This document shows positions 1-6,319 of a stretch of DNA of 14,123 nt, piece after piece. Origin of the DNA: Cytophagaceae bacterium (GTDB taxonomy: Bacteria; Bacteroidota; Bacteroidia; Cytophagales; Spirosomataceae); assembly GCA_027485075.1 (NCBI GenBank), contig JAIXRT010000229.1, forward strand, positions 1 through 14,123. The letters run 5' to 3'. How positions within the stretch are numbered: the first letter of the stretch is position 1; each line of letters begins with the position of its first letter. The notes under the pieces were generated by a model. The model did not search any database, was not told the origin of the DNA, and saw only the letters and a program-made list of their open reading frames with translations. Position numbers and translations under genes: made by a program.

Positions 1-405
1 AGATTGGACCGAAATACAACGGGTTTAATTCTTTTAACAAACGATGGTGAGTTGGCGGATAAGTTGACGCACCCTTCGAATGAAATCGAAAAAATTTATC
101 AAGCTGAGTTAGATAAGCCGTTGACCGACGAAGATTTTGAAAAAATCAAAGAAGGTTTGAAATTGGAAGACGGAGAGATCAAAGTAGATGATTTGGCGAA
201 AGTAACTCCCGATGGCTACGTCATTGGTGTAAAAATTCACTCAGGGAAAAACCGGATTGTACGTCGTATTTTTGAACACTTAGGTTATGAAGTGACAAAA
301 CTAGATCGTACCACGTTTGCAGGCTTAACTAAAAAGGATTTGCCTCGTGGAAGCTGGCGCTACTTAACTGAGCGTGAGTTAGTGAAGTTGAAATACTTAT
401 TATAG
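1..405 (+). CDS. rluB: rRNA large-subunit pseudouridine synthase, RluB/RsuA type (5' end missing)
   Basis: This is the C-terminal part (134 codons) of a pseudouridine synthase of the RsuA/RluB/RluE/RluF family, which isomerises a uridine in ribosomal RNA. The window opens inside the catalytic motif: the first three codons read Arg-Leu-Asp, and the Asp at bases 7-9 is the family nucleophile, followed by NTTGLILLTNDG. Further on are KIYQAEL, the GVKIHSGKNRIVRRIFEHLGY block and the Leu-rich end expected of the family. The S4-like N-terminal domain must lie upstream of base 1, so the TTG at base 4 is an internal codon and not a start. The gene ends with TAG at 403-405, four bases before a strong terminator. 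RluB (23S rRNA) is the likeliest member, but RsuA or RluF cannot be fully excluded without the N-terminus. Confidence 0.9.
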   Translation, partial: RLDRNTTGLILLTNDGELADKLTHPSNEIEKIYQAELDKPLTDEDFEKIKEGLKLEDGEIKVDDLAKVTPDGYVIGVKIHSGKNRIVRRIFEHLGYEVTKLDRTTFAGLTKKDLPRGSWRYLTERELVKLKYLL

Positions 406-408
406 CAT

Positions 409-440
409 AAAAAAAGGCCCGACGAAATCGGGCCTTTTTT
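409..440. terminator. Bidirectional rho-independent terminator between converging rluB and AraC-type gene
   Basis: GGCCCGA (416-422) pairs perfectly with TCGGGCC (428-434) around a CGAAA loop. The stem is flanked by seven A on the left (409-415) and six T on the right (435-440), so it can act as an intrinsic terminator on both strands. It lies 4 bp after the rluB stop and 17 bp after the stop of the minus-strand regulator gene, so it can serve both transcripts. Confidence 0.93.
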
Positions 441-456
441 GTATGAAGCAGAACGC

Positions 457-1383
457 TTAGATGTTCATTAACGATTCGCGGCGTCTCATTTTTCCTGCTG
501 GAATACCAAACATCATTTTGAATCGACGGCAGAAATATGCTGTGTCTTTATAGCCAACCTCTGAACCAATTGCACGAATTGATTTTTTGGTGGTACGAAG
601 AAGGCCTACAGCCGCTTCCATGCGTTGGTATTCGATGTAATCTTGTGGATTGATCCCTGTCAACATTTTAAAATATTGACCTACGTAATCTTCGGATACG
701 TTGGCCACATTCGCCAAAACCTTATTCGACAAATCACCACCGATATGGTCTTTGATATATGCAAATATGTCTATCAAACGCGGATCTTTGAAATAGGTAC
801 TGTTTGTGGCAAGTTGCTCAACGAATAAACGGTTTTGGATAATGTATCGAATGACTTCAATTACAATTTCCTCCGTTTTGATTTTAATGATACGACCTTT
901 ACCTATTTCGTCTGACATGTCCTCGAGCAAGATCTCTTTGATCGTCTGCGCAAGTTTTTCGTCTTTCTTTATTAGGAATGGAGGAATATCTAGGGATGTA
1001 AAGAAATTAACGGAATCAAATACTTTCGCTTCGAAAGCGACCATTCCAAATGAATTGTTGTGCGAACCTACAAGGGATGAATCCATGTTTAGGTCGAAAT
1101 ACAATTCACGATGCGTCATGAATTCCTCGTTGTTAACAGCCTTTGGTTTTTCTGCATTTCCGTAGGTAACGCTAATCATTTTACCGCCGGGAATAAAAAG
1201 CATATCGCCTTCCTCAACTGGAGTCTCTTCTTCCCCAAATGAAACCTCTCCTTTGTACAAAATCAAGAGGGAGTTTTCTACATCATAGTAATTTTTGATG
1301 CGAATAGGTTGTAATATTCTAATGTTGCGGGCCTTGATAAATTTCACCCCAAGGGACTCTATGATTTTATTATAATCTTCCAT
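457..1383 (-). CDS. AraC-family transcriptional regulator
   Basis: A 308-residue protein with a C-terminal AraC/XylS DNA-binding domain at about residues 201-303. The first helix-turn-helix is near 219-239 (SNKVLANVANVSEDYVGQYF) and the second near 268-293, with the family signature IGSEVGYKDTAYFCRRFKMMFG. Residues 1-190 look like a cupin-type sensor domain: short beta-like stretches include SLLILYKGEVSF and a VEEGDMLFIPGG turn typical of AraC N-terminal cupins. No ligand-binding residue can be named. The ATG at 1381-1383 is the only reasonable start and lies about 45 bp downstream of the start point expected from a good Bacteroidota promoter. The gene diverges from mreBCD, so it could regulate itself, mreBCD or both, but nothing in the sequence proves a target. 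The family is clear and the ligand is unknown. Confidence 0.9.
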   Translation of the reverse strand: MEDYNKIIESLGVKFIKARNIRILQPIRIKNYYDVENSLLILYKGEVSFGEEETPVEEGDMLFIPGGKMISVTYGNAEKPKAVNNEEFMTHRELYFDLNMDSSLVGSHNNSFGMVAFEAKVFDSVNFFTSLDIPPFLIKKDEKLAQTIKEILLEDMSDEIGKGRIIKIKTEEIVIEVIRYIIQNRLFVEQLATNSTYFKDPRLIDIFAYIKDHIGGDLSNKVLANVANVSEDYVGQYFKMLTGINPQDYIEYQRMEAAVGLLRTTKKSIRAIGSEVGYKDTAYFCRRFKMMFGIPAGKMRRRESLMNI

Positions 1384-1434
1384 ATAATTTGCAATTATTG
1401 GCTTTAAACACTAGTTTGATTTACAAAACTTGGA

Positions 1435-1465
1435 CAAAACTAATAAATCAGATAATAATTCCAAA
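1435..1465 (-). promoter_or_regulatory. Bacteroidota-type promoter of the AraC-family gene
   Basis: Read on the minus strand, TTTG (1465-1462) is followed after 19 bp by TAGTTTTG (1442-1435). This matches the Bacteroidota consensus TTTG at -33 and TAnnTTTG at -7 with the usual spacing. Transcription should start near 1428, giving a leader of about 45 nt before the ATG. Confidence 0.7.
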
Positions 1466-1537
1466 TTATTTTAGGTAATTTTTTGGCTAAATTGGCAAAT
1501 CATTTTTAGTGTATTTTATTGTAATATACCCATAAGC

Positions 1538-1545
1538 TACATTTG
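1538..1545 (+). promoter_or_regulatory. Candidate distal -7 box for mreB
   Basis: TACATTTG matches TAnnTTTG exactly. The nearest upstream TTG (1519-1521) is 16 bp away, slightly shorter than usual. If used, it would give an mreB leader of about 155 nt. The match could be chance in AT-rich DNA. Confidence 0.4.
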
Positions 1546-1651
1546 AAGGATTTTGGTTGTTTGTAAAGCTGTGCTAGGCTATTTTTTATAATTATTTTTA
1601 GAGTTGGCAGAAAATTGAAATAAAATAAATTATTAGGTCATTTTTTATCTG

Positions 1652-1659
1652 TAAATTTG
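1652..1659 (+). promoter_or_regulatory. Candidate proximal -7 box for mreB
   Basis: TAAATTTG matches TAnnTTTG exactly and lies 48 bp before the mreB ATG, the distance seen for the other promoters in this window. No TTTG or TTG is found at the proper -33 distance, so the promoter would be weak or activator-dependent. The divergent AraC-type protein is an obvious candidate activator, by inference only. Confidence 0.5.
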
Positions 1660-1674
1660 TTTTTTATGAAATTA

Positions 1675-1699
1675 GGAGGCGCATAGACGCCCTTTTTTT
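1675..1699 (+). other. GC hairpin followed by a T7 tract in the mreB leader
   Basis: GGCG (1678-1681) pairs with CGCC (1688-1691) around a six-base loop, and a run of seven T follows (1693-1699). The mreB ATG begins nine bases after the T run. The stem is only 4 bp, so it is too weak to call a terminator, but the layout resembles an attenuator. The GGAGG at 1675-1679 is 28 bases before the ATG, too far to be the ribosome binding site. Confidence 0.45.
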
Positions 1700-1707
1700 G
1701 AAACACC

Positions 1708-2733
1708 ATGGGACTATTTAATTTCCTCACAAAGGACATTGCAATCGATTTAGGAACTGCAAATACCTTGATTATTCACAAAGACCAAGTGGTTGTCGAT
1801 GAGCCATCGATCATCGCCCTCGATCGTAACACCAATAAAGTATTGGCTGTTGGACGACAAGCGATGATGATGCATGAAAAAACCAATGATAACATTAAGA
1901 CGATTCGTCCGCTTAAGGATGGAGTAATTGCGGACTTTACCGCGGCGGAATTAATGATGCGTGGGTTAATCAAAATGATGGATAAGGGAAATTCCTTTTT
2001 CACCCCTGCCTTGCGCATGGTTATTTGTATTCCATCTGGTATTACGGAGGTTGAGAAACGTGCGGTAAAAGATTCAGCAGAGCATGCTGGTGCACGTGAG
2101 GTTTACATGGTGCATGAGCCGATTGCTGCTGCGATTGGTATTGGTATTGATATTGAACAGCCAAATGGCTCATTAGTTGTTGATATTGGAGGTGGAACAA
2201 CGGAGGTTGCGATTATCTCATTAAGTGGTATTGTTGTTGAAAATTCAATTCGTGTCGCAGGTGATGAATTCACGCGAGACATTAAAGATTATTTATTGCG
2301 CGAACACAAGTTGGTTATCGGTGAGCGTTCCGCAGAACAAATTAAAATTCAAGTAGGTGCTGCATTACCTGAACTAGATAATCCGCCAGCTGATTTTGAA
2401 ATTCGTGGTCGTGATCAAATGACAGGTATTCCTAAAGAAATTTTGATCAACTATTCTGAGATTGCCTATGCATTAGATAGTTCGATTACGAAGATTGAGG
2501 TTGCTATTATGGAAACCTTACAACGTGCTCCAGCTGAACTTTCCGGTGATATATTCCACAACGGTATTCACTTAGCCGGTGGTGGTGCGATGTTACATGG
2601 TTTGGACAAACGTATCGAGAAGAAAACTCAATTAAAAGTGCACGTGGCAGACGATCCGTTGAAAGCGGTTGTTCGTGGTACGGGTGAGATCTTGAAAAAC
2701 TTGGAAAAATATAAGCCTGTTTTAATCACCTAG
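1708..2733 (+). CDS. mreB: Rod-shape-determining actin homologue MreB
   Basis: A full-length 341-residue MreB, the bacterial actin that polymerises under the inner membrane and guides the lateral cell-wall synthesis machinery. The actin-fold nucleotide motifs are all visible: phosphate-1 loop DLGTANTL at residues 14-21, phosphate-2 loop DIGGGTTEVAI at about 159-169, the HEPIAAAIG connector and the adenosine loop GGGAMLHG at about 291-298. The N-terminus GLFNFLTKDIAIDLG fits the short amphipathic membrane-binding start of the family, supporting the ATG at 1708. It is the first gene of mreB-mreC-mreD, with mreC starting 30 bp after its stop. Two candidate promoters and a leader hairpin lie upstream. 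Confidence 0.98.
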   Translation: MGLFNFLTKDIAIDLGTANTLIIHKDQVVVDEPSIIALDRNTNKVLAVGRQAMMMHEKTNDNIKTIRPLKDGVIADFTAAELMMRGLIKMMDKGNSFFTPALRMVICIPSGITEVEKRAVKDSAEHAGAREVYMVHEPIAAAIGIGIDIEQPNGSLVVDIGGGTTEVAIISLSGIVVENSIRVAGDEFTRDIKDYLLREHKLVIGERSAEQIKIQVGAALPELDNPPADFEIRGRDQMTGIPKEILINYSEIAYALDSSITKIEVAIMETLQRAPAELSGDIFHNGIHLAGGGAMLHGLDKRIEKKTQLKVHVADDPLKAVVRGTGEILKNLEKYKPVLIT

Positions 2734-2763
2734 TTTTTCTTCCCCATTTAAATCGCGTTTGGC

Positions 2764-3603
2764 ATGAACCAATTGTTCCAATTCCTAGGGAGACAGCGGA
2801 CATTCCTCCTGTTTTTGGTGCTGGAAATTGTGAATCTTTGGGCTATATTTAGTTATAATTCGTACCAACATACCTGGTATTTTAATACCACGAATCAGTG
2901 GGCGGCCTCCATTTTATCTACGACGCAAGAAGTTAAAAAGTATCATCAATTACGTATTGTTAATGGCCAATTAGCTGCTGAAAATGCGCGCTTACACACG
3001 CAGATTTTACAGTTACGAAGTCAGCAACAGCCTGCGGGAAAAATTCCTTATTTTGCGAGTGCCGCGCTAATGAATCGTTACCAAGCGATTGCTTGTAAGG
3101 TGATTGATCAAACGACCCAACTCTCCCAAAATTACTTGACAATTGACAAAGGTTTATCCGATGGCATTAAGCCGGGGATGGCGGTTATTTCATCCACGGG
3201 AATCGTGGGGAAAGTCATGTCAAGTACCGCGAATTTATCGCTAATTGTTTCTGTCTTACATACGAGTAACACAGTCTCTGCTAAATTGAAATCATCTGGC
3301 GAGTTGGGATACATGAAATGGTCTGGCTATCAAGCCGAGGTTGGGGAGCTTATGGATGTGTCGAAATATAAAAAGGTTACGAAAGGGGATACCGTGGTGA
3401 CGTCTGACTATAATGCTGTTTTCCCGCCTAATGTACCTATTGGTATAGTAGCCAAAGTAGGAAAGGAAAAGGATGATACATTTCACGATATTAAAGTCAT
3501 GTTGCTGACCCAGTTTTCTACGTTGCAGTATGTGTATGTGATCAAGAATCGATTGGCGTACCAACAAGCCAAATTGGAACAAAATAAACCTAAAGCGGAA
3601 TAG
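2764..3603 (+). CDS. mreC: Rod-shape-determining protein MreC
   Basis: A 279-residue MreC, the periplasmic scaffold that links the MreB filament to cell-wall synthases. It has a short cytoplasmic start, one membrane helix at about residues 13-30 (FLLFLVLEIVNLWAIF), a coiled-coil stretch at about 52-88 rich in Gln, Leu and Glu, and then the MreC beta-domain with the typical segments LTIDKGLSDGIKPGMAV and GIVGKV. The length is normal for Bacteroidota. It sits between mreB and mreD, with a single base between its TAG stop and the mreD ATG, so mreC and mreD are surely co-transcribed and probably translationally coupled. The tail after about residue 260 is polar and rich in Lys and Gln. Confidence 0.95.
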   Translation: MNQLFQFLGRQRTFLLFLVLEIVNLWAIFSYNSYQHTWYFNTTNQWAASILSTTQEVKKYHQLRIVNGQLAAENARLHTQILQLRSQQQPAGKIPYFASAALMNRYQAIACKVIDQTTQLSQNYLTIDKGLSDGIKPGMAVISSTGIVGKVMSSTANLSLIVSVLHTSNTVSAKLKSSGELGYMKWSGYQAEVGELMDVSKYKKVTKGDTVVTSDYNAVFPPNVPIGIVAKVGKEKDDTFHDIKVMLLTQFSTLQYVYVIKNRLAYQQAKLEQNKPKAE

Positions 3604-3604
3604 C

Positions 3605-4114
3605 ATGAATGCGAGTTTGTCGGTGAAATGGATTCTTGGAGCCTTGGCGGCGATGGCCATGCAAGTTTTGTTTTTGCGTGATATTGCTTTAGCTAATGTG
3701 GCCTTTTGTTTTATTTATCTATGGGTAATTATCAAAGCGCCCATGCGCACTTCGACTCCATTGCTGCTCGTGGTGGCTTTTTTTTCAGGCTGGCTTATTG
3801 ATGTTTTTTACAATACGCATGGGCTTCATGCATTCGGTACAGTGTTAGTTGCTTTGTTGCGCCCTACTTTCTTTCGGATCTTAACACCTGCGAATGGATA
3901 TGATGAGCGGTCAGAGATCTCATTAGCTGAAATGAAGTGGTTATGGTTTTTTTCTTTTGTGGGATTGATGCTCGTTACTCACCATTTGGTCTTATTTCTT
4001 TTTGAGGCAAGTGACTTTGCTTTGTTTGGACTAAGTCTTTTACGGGCGATTAGTTCTGCTTTACTAGGGATTCTTGTTTTCGGGTTATTGGAATTTTTTA
4101 ATCGCGGCCAATAA
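3605..4114 (+). CDS. mreD: Rod-shape-determining membrane protein MreD
   Basis: A 169-residue, very hydrophobic protein with about five membrane helices, matching the size and profile of MreD, the integral membrane partner of MreC in the elongasome. MreD is poorly conserved in sequence, so the call rests on hydrophobicity, the position directly after mreC, and family-like stretches such as FFSGWLIDVFYNTHGLHAFG. The ATG at 3605 starts one base after the mreC stop. In many Bacteroidota the penicillin-binding protein and rodA genes follow mreD. Here an ECF sigma factor follows instead, after an 89 bp gap. Confidence 0.92.
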   Translation: MNASLSVKWILGALAAMAMQVLFLRDIALANVAFCFIYLWVIIKAPMRTSTPLLLVVAFFSGWLIDVFYNTHGLHAFGTVLVALLRPTFFRILTPANGYDERSEISLAEMKWLWFFSFVGLMLVTHHLVLFLFEASDFALFGLSLLRAISSALLGILVFGLLEFFNRGQ

Positions 4115-4185
4115 GTCTTTTTGGCAGAGAATTAACAGTTTATTTTTTGGATTCGAATTTGTAGGTAGTAGCCTGTGCAACATTT

Positions 4186-4200
4186 TGCCTAAATGCCTAA
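4186..4200 (+). repeat. Short tandem repeat just upstream of the sigma-factor start
   Basis: The heptamer TGCCTAA occurs twice (4186-4192 and 4194-4200), separated by one base, and ends three bases before the sigma-factor ATG. It falls where a ribosome binding site would sit and could be chance. Confidence 0.3.
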
Positions 4201-4203
4201 CCG

Positions 4204-4788
4204 ATGGATATTCCAGTACTAGATTCGAAAATTTCACCTGCAAAGGCTCATGCCATTTTTCAGCAGGAGTTTTTCCCACATATGGATGCGATGTATAATT
4301 TCGCATTAAAATTAACAAATGACGAGGATGAGGCACAGGACTTAGTTCAAGATACTTGTATGAAAGCCTATCGATTCATTCATTCGTTTGAGCCGGGGAC
4401 GTATGCCAAAGCCTGGTTATTCCGAATTCTCAAGAACAATTTCATTAATGATTACCGCAAAAAATCGCGCGGGCCATCGAAAGTCGAATTTGAATGGGTG
4501 GAACAATCCATCACAGGTGATGAGGATTCAGAGCCAGCATACCAGGCTGATTTACAAGCAGAGACTGTGAATGAAATGCTTGGAGATGAGATTACGGCGG
4601 CCATCCAGGCCCTTCCAGTAGACTTTCGTATGATTATTATTCTCTGTGACCTAGAAGAATTCAGTTACGAAGAAATGGCTCGGATTTTAAATATTCCCAT
4701 TGGGACGGTTCGTTCACGACTACATCGTGCGCGCGCACTTTTGAAAGAGTCGTTGGCTAATTATGCCAAAACAAAAGGATATGTCTGA
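4204..4788 (+). CDS. ECF sigma factor, sigma-R/SigH-like
   Basis: A 194-residue extracytoplasmic-function sigma-70 factor that would direct RNA polymerase to a stress regulon. Region 2 spans about residues 22-88, with DLVQDTCMKAYRFIHSF and the FEPGTYAKAWLFRILKNNF block. Region 4 spans about 128-180, with ALPVDFRMIIILCDLEEFSY and the helix-turn-helix ARILNIPIGTVRSRLHRAR. No extra C-terminal domain is present. Recalled from family knowledge, these blocks resemble the actinobacterial sigma-R/SigH group (FxxGTNLKAWLYRIL, NSYRK, PIGTVMSRLHR, ending DYARxRG) more than a generic RpoE. The downstream RsrA-like gene supports that. It follows mreD after 89 bp. The ATG at 4204 places region 2 at the normal distance from the N-terminus. 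The target promoters are unknown. Confidence 0.93.
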   Translation: MDIPVLDSKISPAKAHAIFQQEFFPHMDAMYNFALKLTNDEDEAQDLVQDTCMKAYRFIHSFEPGTYAKAWLFRILKNNFINDYRKKSRGPSKVEFEWVEQSITGDEDSEPAYQADLQAETVNEMLGDEITAAIQALPVDFRMIIILCDLEEFSYEEMARILNIPIGTVRSRLHRARALLKESLANYAKTKGYV

Positions 4789-4815
4789 CACTTTGTCATT
4801 GATCATTTGAACTAA

Positions 4816-4852
4816 TTTGGCCCGCGTGATTGTTACGTAAGGGTCGTCCAAA
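4816..4852 (+). other. Predicted stem-loop between sigma and anti-sigma genes
   Basis: TTTGG (4816-4820) pairs with CCAAA (4848-4852), CCC (4821-4823) with GGG (4841-4843), and CGTGA (4825-4829) with TTACG (4833-4837, one G-T wobble) around a TTG loop. A 4-base bulge and an asymmetric internal loop interrupt the stem. It fills half of the 78 bp gap and ends 14 bases before the anti-sigma ATG. There is no T tract, so it is not an intrinsic terminator. It was found by eye and its folding energy was not calculated. Confidence 0.35.
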
Positions 4853-4866
4853 GTAAGCTATTAGGA

Positions 4867-5139
4867 ATGAAAACGAATTGTACCCAGCATAAAGAGTGTC
4901 TTCAGGTAATTCAGCGGATATTAGATAAAGAAGCAACTGATGAAGAAGTAGCGCGTTTTATGGCAAATAAAGATCAATGCTTGCCTTGCCAAGAGGGATA
5001 TGATTTAGAGTTATCCTTGAAAAAAGCAATTAAAAACAATTGTTCTGTCTCGTGTCCTTCTGACTTATTTGCGCGTATAAAGACAAAACTTTTTTTGGTT
5101 TTAATCCTTATTTCCATCTTAATTCCCTTATTTTGTTAG
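4867..5139 (+). CDS. RsrA-like cysteine-rich anti-sigma factor (putative), with hydrophobic C-terminal tail
   Basis: A 90-residue protein that most likely binds and inhibits the sigma factor encoded just upstream. Its layout follows the zinc-binding anti-sigma RsrA: C11 opens a helix (ECLQVIQRILDKEATDEE), then a CLPC pair (C38, C41) is followed by QEGYDLELSLKKAIK, then two cysteines (C59, C63), then PSDLFARIKTKL. In RsrA the zinc ligands are Cys11, His37, Cys41 and Cys44. By alignment the His position here is Asn34, so one usual ligand is missing; His8 or Cys5 might substitute. From about residue 75 the protein turns into a strongly hydrophobic tail of 16 residues (LFLVLILISILIPLFC), unusual for this soluble family. 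It could be a membrane tail or the product of a slip at the T7 run at 5090-5096. The anti-sigma role is inferred from similarity and position. Confidence 0.75.
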   Translation: MKTNCTQHKECLQVIQRILDKEATDEEVARFMANKDQCLPCQEGYDLELSLKKAIKNNCSVSCPSDLFARIKTKLFLVLILISILIPLFC

Positions 5140-5160
5140 CTTAAATCAAAGCCAAACACC

Positions 5161-5727
5161 TTGGAAGGTAAATTAATTATATTCTCTGCGCCATCCGGTT
5201 CAGGAAAAACAACAATCGTCAAACAATTACTTGCGAATAATCCCAATCTTGGATTTTCTATTTCTGCTTGCACACGGGATAAGCGTGGTCGGTCGGAGCA
5301 AGATGGGCAAGATTATTATTTTTTAACGCCCGATGAATTTCGCACAAAAATTGATGAAGATGCTTTTGTTGAATGGGAGGAAGTATATCCAGGGGCCTAT
5401 TATGGCACTTTGAAATCCGAAATTGAACGTATTTGGGCATCTGGGAAACATGTCATTTTTGACGTAGATGTTAAAGGGGGGCTTGCTTTGAAGAACTATT
5501 ACAAAGAACGCGCTTTAGCTGTTTTTGTCAAAGTTCCGTCACTTGAGATTTTGGAGGATCGTTTGCGCACGCGAGGTACGGAAACGGAAGAATCGCTTTC
5601 TAAACGTATTTTTAAAATGAAGTTTGAATGGTCTTTCCAGGATAAATTTGATGTTATTTTAGTAAACGATCAGCTGGTGGATGCGGTAAAGGAAGCCCAA
5701 CGACTATTCGACGAACTTACCCATTAA
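5161..5727 (+). CDS. gmk: Guanylate kinase
   Basis: A 188-residue guanylate kinase, which phosphorylates GMP to GDP using ATP in the cytosol and is essential for GTP supply. The P-loop APSGSGKTT is at residues 10-18, the GMP-binding segment [10 protein letters not shown] at 33-42 is followed by DGQDYYF (48-54), then comes [20 protein letters not shown] (70-89), and the lid and C-terminal helices are of normal length. The start is TTG at 5161, chosen because it sits at the correct distance before the P-loop and no in-frame ATG or GTG precedes the motif. It begins 21 bp after the anti-sigma stop, with no terminator between them, so it may share that transcript. The nadD ATG starts one base after its stop. 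Confidence 0.96.
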   Translation: MEGKLIIFSAPSGSGKTTIVKQLLANNPNLGFSISACTRDKRGRSEQDGQDYYFLTPDEFRTKIDEDAFVEWEEVYPGAYYGTLKSEIERIWASGKHVIFDVDVKGGLALKNYYKERALAVFVKVPSLEILEDRLRTRGTETEESLSKRIFKMKFEWSFQDKFDVILVNDQLVDAVKEAQRLFDELTH

Positions 5728-5728
5728 T

Positions 5729-6301
5729 ATGAAAATTGGCCTATTTTTCGGTTCATTTAATCCCATTCATCATGGCCACTTAATGGTTGCGCAAGCGGTA
5801 TTAAATCAGACGAATCTAGACCAAATTTGGTTTGTTGTCTCACCTCAGAATCCCCACAAAAAGAGTAAATCCTTGTTGCATGAGTTTGACCGGCTTGATA
5901 TGGTGGAGCGTGCGATTGAGGATAATTTCAAATTTAAGAGTTGCGATATCGAGTTCCACTTAAGCAAACCTTCCTATACGATTGATACGCTTACGCATTT
6001 GTCGGCACGGCATCCAACATACACATTCTCGTTAATTATTGGAGGAGACAATTTGGAACAGTTTACGAGTTGGAAAAACTACCACCAAATACTTGATTAT
6101 TATGGTCTTTTCGTTTACCCACGCGGGGAGGAGCCAACGAGTGATTTATGGCAACATAAACAGGTAACGCGGATCAATGCGCCAGTTTTACAGATTTCAG
6201 CAACGTACATTCGTACGTGTATTCAACATGGCCAATCCATAAAATATCTAGTTCCTGAACAAGTTGAGGAACATATCGCTATCAAAAAATTCTACCTTTA
6301 G
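5729..6301 (+). CDS. nadD: Nicotinate-nucleotide adenylyltransferase
   Basis: A 190-residue NadD, which transfers AMP from ATP to nicotinate mononucleotide to make deamido-NAD in NAD biosynthesis. The nucleotidyltransferase motif GSFNPIHHGHLMVAQ is at residues 8-22, with the HxGH element at 14-17. SPQNPHKK (38-45) is the substrate-binding segment, LIIGGDNLEQFTSWKNY is at 102-118, and the second nucleotide motif ISATYIR is at 156-162. Length and order are normal. It starts one base after the gmk stop and is followed 18 bp later by comEC, so the three genes probably form one operon. Its TAG stop lies within the stem of a hairpin. Confidence 0.96.
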   Translation: MKIGLFFGSFNPIHHGHLMVAQAVLNQTNLDQIWFVVSPQNPHKKSKSLLHEFDRLDMVERAIEDNFKFKSCDIEFHLSKPSYTIDTLTHLSARHPTYTFSLIIGGDNLEQFTSWKNYHQILDYYGLFVYPRGEEPTSDLWQHKQVTRINAPVLQISATYIRTCIQHGQSIKYLVPEQVEEHIAIKKFYL

Positions 6302-6318
6302 GCCTTTTCGCCTAAGGT
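6294..6318 (+). other. Intercistronic hairpin spanning the nadD stop and reaching the comEC start
   Basis: TAGGC plus the preceding T (6298-6303) pairs with GCCTAA (6310-6315) around a CTTTTC loop (6304-6309). With T6297 bulged, the stem extends by three more pairs (6294-6296 with 6316-6318). It includes the nadD stop (6299-6301) and ends one base before the TTG start of comEC. No T run follows, so it is not a terminator. It could limit ribosome access to comEC or stabilise the nadD mRNA end. Confidence 0.5.
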
Positions 6319-6319
6319 C

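Larger units (their letters stand above)
1384..1707. other. Divergent AT-rich intergenic region between AraC-type gene and mreB
   Basis: This 324 bp gap has no credible gene. It is very AT-rich. It holds the minus-strand promoter of the AraC-type gene (1435-1465), two plus-strand -7 boxes facing mreB (1538-1545 and 1652-1659) and a small GC hairpin with a T tract just before mreB (1675-1699). Nothing was recognised between about 1466 and 1537. No clear inverted repeat that would mark an AraC binding site was found by eye. Confidence 0.8.

Noticed and set aside
806..1165. 119-codon plus-strand open frame inside the AraC-type gene
   Set aside because: Serine-rich antisense shadow of a clear gene, with no family resemblance.
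1384..1707. Small RNA or riboswitch in the gap before mreB
   Set aside because: The gap is AT-rich with only one 4 bp GC stem; no known riboswitch core was recognised.
3292..3660. 122-codon open frame on the minus strand inside mreC
   Set aside because: It lies wholly antisense to mreC and mreD, has no recognisable protein character and no promoter or terminator.
4149..4177. Possible sigma-R type promoter (GGATT, then GTG) upstream of the sigma gene, which would imply autoregulation
   Set aside because: The recalled sigma-R consensus is GGAAT, 18-19 bases, GTT. Both halves differ and the spacing is about 21, so the match is too poor.
4074..4336. Small open frames on both strands between mreD and the sigma-factor gene
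   Set aside because: They overlap the ends of two well-supported genes and show no domain or credible start.
5161..5163. Possible sequencing error at the gmk start because it is TTG
   Set aside because: TTG gives the correct N-terminal length, and another TTG start (comEC) and a GTG start (dxs) occur in the window, so alternative starts look normal here.
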